Shown here one piece after another: positions 16,936-22,747 of a stretch of 22,747 nt of DNA. Positions within the stretch are counted from its first letter, which is position 1, and every line of letters starts with the position of its first letter. A model generated the notes under the pieces. It was not told the origin of the DNA. It did no database searches and saw only the letters and a list, made by a program, of their open reading frames with translations. The DNA is taken from contig QZLH01001273.1 in NCBI GenBank assembly GCA_003833135.1, positions 3,247 through 25,993 of the forward strand, given 5' to 3'. The DNA comes from Oehlia diaphana (lineage: Eukaryota > Glomeromycota > Glomeromycetes > Glomerales > Glomeraceae). The translations under genes and the position numbers were made by a program.

Positions 16936-17006
16936 TTGCAAAATATTCTGCAATGTTTTTTTTCAAATTTTTAATAAAAAATATTGCAGAAAAATATTTT
17001 GAAATG
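16936..17006. repeat. Inverted repeat forming a hairpin
   Basis: TGCAAAATATTCTGCAATG at the left pairs with ATTGCAGAAAAATATTTTG at the right with a two-base bulge and an A/T-rich loop of about 35 bases. It may be a very short MITE or an RNA hairpin; no further support. Confidence 0.45.
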
Positions 17007-17050
17007 AGAGTTACTTTTGTTTTTATTTGATTAATTACTTGTTCATTTGT

Positions 17051-17612
17051 CTAATATCCTTCATGTCTTTGTCTAGTCTGAGATATATTCCTTTTTTGCA
17101 TAATAGCAATTCTCCCAATTTTGCCATACATTCCTTTTTTATCATTAGAGTAAAAGATATATTCATCATGCATTACAAGGATTATCTCTTTATCATCAGT
17201 TCCTTTCCATTTTACCTAATCTTTTCAAATACATGTCATATATTGCATGTTTTTTGTTATATTCAGCAGCTGTTAAAATCTTCTGGGTCAGTCTTTAAAT
17301 TTTTGATTCTTTCATCCACATCAAGTTGATTTCGTTCTTTCTCTTTTTGCAGCTTTCATAAAAAGCCACTTGGTCATATTTATCAAAATATGTTAATTTT
17401 TTTATTTTTTCAATAAGATATGGTCCACATTTTTTTTCTGAGTAAGTGTTATTTGACTCTTCAAAAGCTTCTTTTTCATTTAATAAACTAAACTCTTCAT
17501 TCATCACCTAATTTATCACATCCATCAGATAGCCTTGATTATTTTGTAAACTTTCCATTATTGTCTTGTATCTGCTCTTTTCTTCTGGTTTTTTTTTAGA
17601 TAGATGAGTCAT
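17051..17612 (-). pseudogene. DDE-type transposase relic
   Basis: The minus strand opens MTHLSKKKPEEKSRYKTIME. It continues through a TAG into MNEEFSLLNEKEAFEESNNT, CGPYLIEKIKKLTYFDKYDQ and VAFYESCKKRKNEINLMWMK, then a TAA and LTQKILTAAEYNKKHAIYDM. After a short shift it reads EIILVMHDEYIFYSNDKKGM and then RNISQTRQRHEG. The VxHDExxFxxND block resembles the first catalytic Asp region of a fungal DDE_3-like transposase family, usually followed by RKKG; only that part supports the call. The upstream 150 codons are not recognised. Several stops make it non-functional. Confidence 0.4.
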
Positions 17613-18082
17613 TGTTGTTATGTAGAGAAATTAAAAAAAATGCTATTTCATATGAAATTCACATAATATTTATCCCAATCACCAGTCTGAAATGTTCCAT
17701 TTTTCCATATAGATCATATGATTTATTCTTAAACTTTCAGACTTAATAAAATAAATTTTTATATTAATTTTTAAAAAGTAAACTGATAGAAATATTCAAC
17801 ATATACTATTCTATTATTTTATCAGTTTAATTTGTATTTTACTGTTTAATTTTTAATGTATAAAATTTTAAAGTTGCATAATATTTTTGTAGTTTATAGG
17901 TGACGTATACTATATTACATTATTTTTTTCTCTAAACCATGATGTATTATTTCTGCCATTTTTTTAAAAAATAAAAATAAAAAATTTTTTTTAACAATAA
18001 TAAAAACACTCTACACATTTACCCCTTAACTGAAATTATATATAATTTTTTTTCATAAACTATAGAATAGACTCACTATAGA
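17613..18082. other. AT-rich stretch, nothing recognised
   Basis: No frame or repeat beyond A/T runs. Confidence 0.5.
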
Positions 18083-18246
18083 ATAAAGAGCACAGGCAAT
18101 ATGATAATCAAACATGGCTTCATCTCAAGAGAAATTGCCACTAAACTTAGTTGTAAAAGTTATACAACAATACTAAGACTTAAAAAAAAGTATAAAGAAA
18201 CTGGTAATATAAAAGACAAGCCATGTTTGGGCTGACCACAAATGTT
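18083..18246 (+). pseudogene. Tc1-like transposase N-terminal fragment
   Basis: The frame reads MIIKHGFISREIATKLSCKS, then YTTILRLKKKYKETGNIKDK and PCLG-stop-PQ. The helix-turn-helix followed by YKETGNIKDKPRSGRP is typical of fungal Tc1 transposases; the Arg/Gly-rich AT-hook-like GRP is broken by TGA. It is cut off by the CAGGTC word array. It is a separate relic from the Tc1 fragment at 15204. Confidence 0.55.
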
Positions 18247-18249
18247 CCG

Positions 18250-18555
18250 AATGGATCAGGTCAGGTCAGGTTAATTGATAAACCTGACCTGAAACTTTTT
18301 TTCAGGTCAATCTATATAAAAAAGTGAATCGCAATACCACAACTCACTTTTATTATATAAAATCAATATAAAAAAGTGAATCGCAATACTGCAACTCACT
18401 TTTATTATATAGTAGAATCAATAATTTCAGGTCAACAGGTCAATCAGATCAGGTCAATCTTCATATCTGACCTGAATTTTTTTCAAAAATCTCATACCTA
18501 ACCTGAAATTCAGGTCAGGTCAGGTCAGGTTACCTGAATTTGGCTGACCTGTTTG
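18250..18555. repeat. Array of self-complementary AGGTCAGGTT/AACCTGACCT words
   Basis: TCAGGTCAGGT and ACCTGACCTG occur repeatedly in both orientations on either side of a duplicated small hairpin. Successive blocks such as AGGTCAGGTT...AACCTGACCT can pair locally. Confidence 0.65.
18314..18411. repeat. Tandem pair of small hairpins within the AGGTCA array
   Basis: Two copies, 52 bp apart, each with ATATAAAAAAGTGA, a loop (ATCGCAATAC.gCAAC) and TCACTTTTATTATA. Each can form a stem of about 12-14 bp. They may be two insertions of a very short MITE or a tandem duplication of one. Confidence 0.55.
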
Positions 18556-18747
18556 GAGCTCTACCTACAGCTCTTGAGAGGTCACGCTTCTGGACAATAT
18601 ATTAGATCATTTTTAATTGTTTTTTACTTGGGAAAAGAATCTAAAAAACTCTTTCCTGAAATTATTTTTTTACAAAATTTCTGCGTAATAATTTTTTACA
18701 AAAAATATTCCTTTATTTAATTTTATTACAAAATACAATAAAATAAT

Positions 18748-20530
18748 ATGAACAAGAGAAGAATAGCAGACGAACAAGCTGTACAGTTTGTTTCTGAGCA
18801 TTATCAAATATTTTTACAAAACGTTTCAAACAACCTAGAGTCTTTTATACATTCTGGTTTCTTAAAGACTCTCTTTGAAAAAAACCCTCCAGTTCCTGTG
18901 GATAAAGCCCAGTTACTGATAGCGATGTTCAGCGAGTCTGTTGACCTTAAGAACTTCACCAGTTAAGCTCAAGCTACGAATATTCAACCTACCACCCTTT
19001 CACTAATATTTTCTATAGCTTTCTATGTATCATTCACGTAGGACCCCGGATATCTCCAAAACAGGTCATAAGTCACACTTTTGGCAGATTGGCCCATTTT
19101 TCAGGGCTCAAAAAATCGTTTTTTGTAAATATCTCAGCATCCAGTTGTCCAATTTTGATGAATTTTTTTTTAAATTGTAGAGCTAATCGAGGGCTACAAA
19201 ATAAAAAAACGTTCATTAAAATTGAATTACTGGATGCTGAGATATTTACAAAAAACGATTTTTTGAGTTTCAGCAAAAAGGGGTGTTTTTGGCCAAAAGT
19301 CCATTATGACCTTTATATTAGATATTTGGGGTCCTGTCCACGTCGTAGGATAGCTTTATGCACTACTTCTATGCTACATTTGGAGATATGGGTGACATAG
19401 AAGATACAGATGATGAAGATGAGTCATCTGAAGATGAGATTGATACTGGCGATTCAGATCAAATGATCGTAGAGTTAGGTAAACAAACACCAAAAACAGC
19501 ATCTGATAAGCCTCCAGTATTGCCTGATAAGGAAATGGCCCTGTTGATCAAACTGTGACACTTGAAATTTTCTGGAAGAAAAAACAAAAACATAAAGCAT
19601 GTGTTTCAGATGATAAACAAACCAAGAACTAATCAACAATGGCAAAATCTGATGCACAAACATCAGTCAATAAACCCAACAAAAGAGGAAGAAATCACCT
19701 GACAATGAGACTAATCATATACTGACAGGATACAAAGCTGTCAGAGAGGAGCAAGAGCAAATCCGAGACATAATAGTTTACGATATCCCATATACCTGGG
19801 ACCTGCAGAAAATATTAGAAGAGTTAAAATTATGGGGAAATACTATCAAGTGTTCGATTAAACATCAACACAAGTATTAGACTCTTAGAGTCAATATAGC
19901 GTTATCCTCATTTGCCCTTCCCCAGTTTAACAAATTTTGGATGACAGATCTGGGAGGTATACCTGTAAGATGGTTCCCTGCAAGTTGGACTCTTCATGAA
20001 AGAAAATAACGTGAGAAATTCCAAGCTGTTATTTATGACATTCTGGTAGAAATGACAATAACTACCTTGTGAAAGGACCGTAAACCAACTGAATTTTTAA
20101 TGACGTGTGATGCTAGCTCGTTTAAAATTATTCAAACAAGTAAAGGAAGGAGGAAACTTGTAGGTTATTTCGAAAATTGGGAGACTACACTTAGAGCCTT
20201 AGATACATCACAAGTTTTCTTACCAGAAGGTACAGAGTTGAAATGGTGTCGACACTCCATCCCAACTTAAAGAAAGCACAACAGAAACCGAAGGCTAAAA
20301 ATACACTAAACACGAAGAAATCTGGTAATACAGGTAAGATTTCAGACAGTAATCAGCCTAAGAAGAAGGATAAACATCAATCCTTGACCAAAGCTCCAAA
20401 GAATAATAACCAGTCGAAGAAATCTGAAGTTCAGAAGAAGACAAAGAATATCTCAAGGAATAAAGGTGGTAATAAGGATAACAAGAAGGTTTTAGCAGAA
20501 ATTTTGTCTTTATTACGAAAGTTAGTTTAG
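18748..20530 (+). pseudogene. LINE ORF1 (gag-like RNA-binding protein), decayed
   Basis: ATG opens MNKRRIADEQAVQFVSEHYQ and runs through DKAQLLIAMFSESVDLKNFT, a TAA at 18964, and onward to the MITE. After it the frame continues MHYFYATFGDMGDIEDTDDE (acidic region). After shifts near 19550 and 19695 come IIVYDIPYTWDLQKILEELK, ALPQFNKFWMTDLGGIPVRW, FPASWTLHERK, TEFLMTCDASSFKIIQTSKG and LVGYFENWETTLRALDTSQV. The VYDIP...PVRWFPASW region looks like an RRM-type nucleic-acid-binding fold of LINE ORF1 proteins. A last shift near 20255 leads to a Lys-rich tail ending LLRKLV. Internal stops are TAG, TAA and TGA at sites expected to be Gln or Trp. Expected length is about 490 residues without the MITE. 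The protein should coat the element RNA. Confidence 0.7.
19040..19335. mobile_element. 296-bp foldback MITE inside LINE ORF1
   Basis: It starts AGGACCCC and ends GGGGTCCT. The two arms of about 125 bp are inverted copies: both contain CAAAAAATCGTTTTTTGTAA and ATATCTCAGCATCCAGT, so similar peptides (KKSFFVNISAS) appear on both strands as artefacts. Flanks ATTCACGT (19032-19039) and GTCCACGT (19336-19343) form a degenerate 8-bp duplication. Removing the element and one copy joins ACG-T to CG-TAG-GAT, exactly in the ORF1 frame. Confidence 0.75.
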
Positions 20531-20861
20531 TTTTTAGTTAGACTTCTCTAATTTGTATTATTTTATATAGCAGTATATCTTTAAAACTTTATTTCTACTC
20601 TATAAGCCTGAAGCTTTTAAAAGGGACTTGTCCCAGTTGACTTCCCTTATTTTTTTCCCAGTGCGCATGATCATACCTTCTTGGCGTAGTTTCACTGAGG
20701 CTTGGTCTACTTTTCAATCGGAGGGTGAGGTTTTGTACCAATGTGTATGGAATGTATTATCTACTGTACTTAACACAGCTTTTTGAGCTTACTTAGTAAG
20801 CTATTGTCTGTAAAGTCGTAATGATAACTTCTCTTTTAGAAATAAAATAAAATAAAATAAA
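20531..20861 (+). other. LINE 3' UTR with conserved hairpin and AAATA tail
   Basis: It follows the ORF1 stop directly. It contains GGGACTTGTCCC (about 20624), a perfect 5-bp stem with a TT loop, a T-rich stretch, CCCAGTG, and a final AAATA tail. The same landmarks occur in the truncated copy at 420-661. The hairpin may be what the reverse transcriptase recognises; that is inference. Confidence 0.6.
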
Positions 20862-20952
20862 AATTGTTCTTTACTTGGTTTAAACTAAATAAATTTGTTA
20901 TTAAATCAGTAGTTGCAATTTTATCTAATTTTAGCTGATTTTTGGCTTAATA

Positions 20953-21867
20953 TGAAGGTTATAATTATTCTATCACTTGTGATTATCTTGATATCCAGTG
21001 ATCCAAACTTGATGATTAAAGGCTCATTGGATTCATCTCATTAAGAAGAGTTAAATGGTGCTTGGCATATGACTCTAGAATCAATATATGTTAATGTGTG
21101 CATTAAAATATATTTTAGATATTTTAAATATTAACCTGTGATATACTGATGTTATACATATGATCCAGCCATTATTTGACGCCTAGGAATTGGAATCAAT
21201 TTTACAATAATCAAATTTATCGAAAATCAATAAGAATCAATTTTAAATTAATTATTGAATAAAAATCAAATTTACTTGTTGTGACACAGTAGCATTAATA
21301 AGATTTTCCTACAAGTTTTAGTTTTATTTCAGTTGACATATAGTTAATTTCTTAGAAGTTAGGTCGTTATCATGTGACATTACAAAAATCCAAAAAAGAA
21401 AATTTTGTTGTCCAATGAAATTCAGTTATATTGTACAAAATTTCCAAAAAGGAAATTTTTATATAGATCTTAATGAATTTTTAATAGTCACGTGACCGGC
21501 AGTAGTATAATTTCGATTAACGATTAATCAACGATTAATCAATTCTAAAATTGATTCTAATAATGATAATCAATTCCAATCCCTATTAAATAATGCCTTT
21601 TGATGAGACAAATCCAATAAGCCTTTGATCATCAAAATCGGATCATTGAATGGCGAGATATTCCTGATTTTATGAAATTCAGAATTCTGAAAAATTTTTA
21701 AGTAAAAAATGTTTTAAGGTATATCTCAGCATTTATTGATCCTAAAGATATGACACAACTAACATATGACTCAACTTGATGTGATAAATCCAATGAGCCT
21801 TTATTTATCAAATTCAGATCATTGGATGCTAAGATAATTATAGTGGCTAAATAATTATGACCTCCAT
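20953..21867. mobile_element. Large inverted-repeat element, internally rearranged
   Basis: The left arm 20953-21047 and the right arm about 21771-21867 are inverted copies over about 90 bp. They share AGGT(T/C)ATAATTATT, TATCTT, ATCCA(G/A)TGATC and AAAGGCTCATTGGATT. A second inverted copy of the same arm lies at 21598-21660. A further inner pair is GGAATTGGAATCAAT (about 21187) against GATAATCAATTCCAATCCC (about 21567). It therefore looks like one or two MITEs inserted into each other. No coding sequence. Confidence 0.6.
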
Positions 21868-21893
21868 CTATAAGTGATCATGCAATACTTTCC

Positions 21894-22261
21894 AAGGTGA
21901 CTGTACATAAAATATTAAGAGAAATGGTTTAGTTTCTAGGGTAAAATGTAAGAAACTACTTTTGTCCAGAAAACATTAAGAAAAATGGCTTGATTTTGCT
22001 AAAAGATTTAAGAATTGGATAATAAGTGACTGGAGTAAGGTGGTATGGTCTGATGGGTCAGACAGATCATGTATATATTATTAGAAAAAGTCTGGAGAAC
22101 TGCTTAAAAATATCTATGTTAACCCTACAGTTAAATTTGATAAGGGTAGTTAGTGTATTTGTTACTTCTCGTGGTATTGGTTACTTATGTAAAATTGATA
22201 AAGGCCTTAATGCTAATCTTTATCACCAAATATTGGATGAAGACTTTATAGAGACCCTTTG
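21894..22261 (+). pseudogene. Tc1-like transposase, DDE-domain fragment
   Basis: Starting VTVHKILRE it crosses several frameshifts: VVWSDGS (first catalytic Asp region), KNIYVNPTVKFDKGS, and then the long clean frame VFVTSRGIGYLCKIDKGLNA followed by NLYHQILDEDFIETL before TGA. The order V.W.DES ... W GCF...G.L..I.G.LN...Y..IL is typical of Tc1 transposases. The second and third catalytic positions are lost, as the sequence ends after the IL..... segment. This copy is about two thirds of a DDE domain. Confidence 0.65.
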
Positions 22262-22319
22262 ATATTATAAATTAAATGTTTTGAATATTGTCTTTTAGCT
22301 ATACTTGTATCCGAAATTA

Positions 22320-22490
22320 TTTTAGTATTACGGAAATACGTAATTACGTAATTCTGTAATTATTAAGTAATTCATCTGAAAAACTCCGTATTCCATAATT
22401 AATTTCGAATTCCGTAATTAATTTCGTATTACGAAAATATTTGGCCAGAATTACTCTTAATTTTGGCCGAATTATATTTAAAAACTTTAA
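22320..22490. repeat. 19-bp iteron remnant related to the 7188-11628 element
   Basis: ATTCCATAATTAATTTCGA and ATTCCGTAATTAATTTCGT lie at 22390 and 22409, exactly 19 bp apart. They are preceded by looser TACGTAATTACGTAATT copies and followed by TTTGGCCAGAATTACTC. That last string resembles the TTTCGGCCAGAATT found twice inside the 7188-11628 element. Confidence 0.5.
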
Positions 22491-22499
22491 TAAATAATA

Positions 22500-22747
22500 A
22501 CTAGGCATCCAGTAATCCGTTTTGGATGATTTTACCACCATTTGATTCTTCCTGATGAGACAAATCGAATGGTAGTAAATTAATTCAAATCCAATCACTA
22601 GATCGTGCTCCGATATCAATAATCACTAAAATTTTACAGTAACTTAGCTCCGTCAATATTAATGCTATAGAGATGATATACTTACCATTGGATTCGTCTC
22701 AGTGAGACGAATCTAATGATGGTAAATTCGTTCAAATTCAATCACTA
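22500..22747. repeat. Two hairpin repeats in tandem
   Basis: GATTCGTCTC-AGT-GAGACGAATC (22691-22713) is a perfect 10-bp stem with a 3-base loop, extended by ACCATT/AATGATGGT. A decayed copy lies at about 22532-22580 (ACCACCATTTGATT...AAATCGAATGGTAGT). Each is followed by TTCAAATCCAATCACTA-like sequence. The window ends within the second copy. Confidence 0.6.

Larger units (their letters stand above)
18632..20861 (+). mobile_element. ORF1-only LINE with target site duplication
   Basis: A 17-bp direct repeat, AATTGTTTTTTACTTGG at 18615-18631 and AATTGTTCTTTACTTGG at 20862-20878 (one mismatch), brackets the element. The right copy follows an (AAATA)n tail, exactly the layout left by target-primed reverse transcription. 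Inside are a 5' UTR of about 116 bp, ORF1 to its stop, and a 330-bp 3' UTR. There is no endonuclease/reverse transcriptase ORF2. The element is interrupted by the MITE at 19040-19335. The first A bases of the right duplication overlap the tail, so its length is ambiguous by one or two bases. Confidence 0.8.

Noticed and set aside
17027..17329. Plus-strand hydrophobic frame of 100 codons
   Set aside because: It is antisense to the DDE relic, and its hydrophobicity is the usual shadow of an AT-rich Lys/Asn-rich frame.
19073..19400. Similar peptides on both strands (KKSFFVNISASS)
   Set aside because: They arise because the MITE is a near-perfect palindrome; neither strand is coding.
22344..22619. 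Minus-strand frame of 91 codons near the right edge
   Set aside because: It crosses the iteron remnant and a hairpin repeat, so it is explained by repeats and has no protein signature.
1..22747. Search by eye for tRNA, rRNA, CRISPR arrays and bacterial operon signals
   Set aside because: No cloverleaf with TTCGA-type T-arm, no rRNA core sequence and no regular spacer array was seen; a covariance-model scan would be needed to exclude small RNAs.

Overview
The window looks like a transposon graveyard from a very AT-rich filamentous fungal genome. The best fit is an arbuscular mycorrhizal fungus of the Rhizophagus type. That assignment is inference from base composition and from the style of the decayed elements (MULE/FAR1, Tc1/IS630, Ty3/gypsy, Helitron with PIF1-like helicase, and a LINE with a gag-like ORF1). 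I see no intact host gene, rRNA, tRNA, CRISPR array or operon. Almost every coding trace is a pseudogene broken by stops, small indels or other transposons.

Left third (1-6.2 kb): an AT-rich lead-in, a LINE 3' tail (420-661), a MULE transposase scrap (748-984) and a Tc1/IS630-type transposase relic with at least one recognisable intron (1216-1897). The relic runs in frame into a 5'-truncated Ty3/gypsy element (about 1893-6209). The gypsy element keeps RT, RNase H and integrase traces, a polypurine tract and a 3' LTR with a TATA box. Between integrase and polypurine tract it carries a convergent, apparently spliced gene for a coiled-coil protein on the opposite strand.

Middle (6.2-14.8 kb): repeat arrays, then a Helitron Rep/helicase pseudogene split by nested insertions. 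A TIR element with 19-bp iterons (7188-11628, 8-bp target duplication TACAGGTT) sits in the Rep domain. Inside it lies a MULE (7438-10178, 10-bp target duplication CCTAAAAAGG) with a two-exon SWIM-type transposase pseudogene. The 521-base N run in the outer element is flanked by an identical 201-bp sequence on both sides, so it is probably a false assembly gap. Next come the helicase half of the Helitron and a rearranged MULE/FAR1 relic between inverted GGGGATACC ends, followed by a degenerate telomere-like array.

Right third (14.8-22.7 kb): a 118-bp TA-flanked MITE, Tc1 N-terminal scraps, a DDE transposase relic on the minus strand, and arrays of short self-complementary words. A complete-looking LINE (18632-20861) follows, with a 17-bp target duplication, ORF1 and a 3' UTR but no ORF2. 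It is itself split by a 296-bp foldback MITE whose removal restores the ORF1 frame. The window ends in a large inverted-repeat element, another Tc1 fragment and hairpin repeats.

The genes do not form a pathway; the organising principle is serial transposition and decay. The most interesting points are the antisense spliced gene in the Ty3 element, the ORF1-only LINE, the three-level nest with exact duplications, and the false gap.
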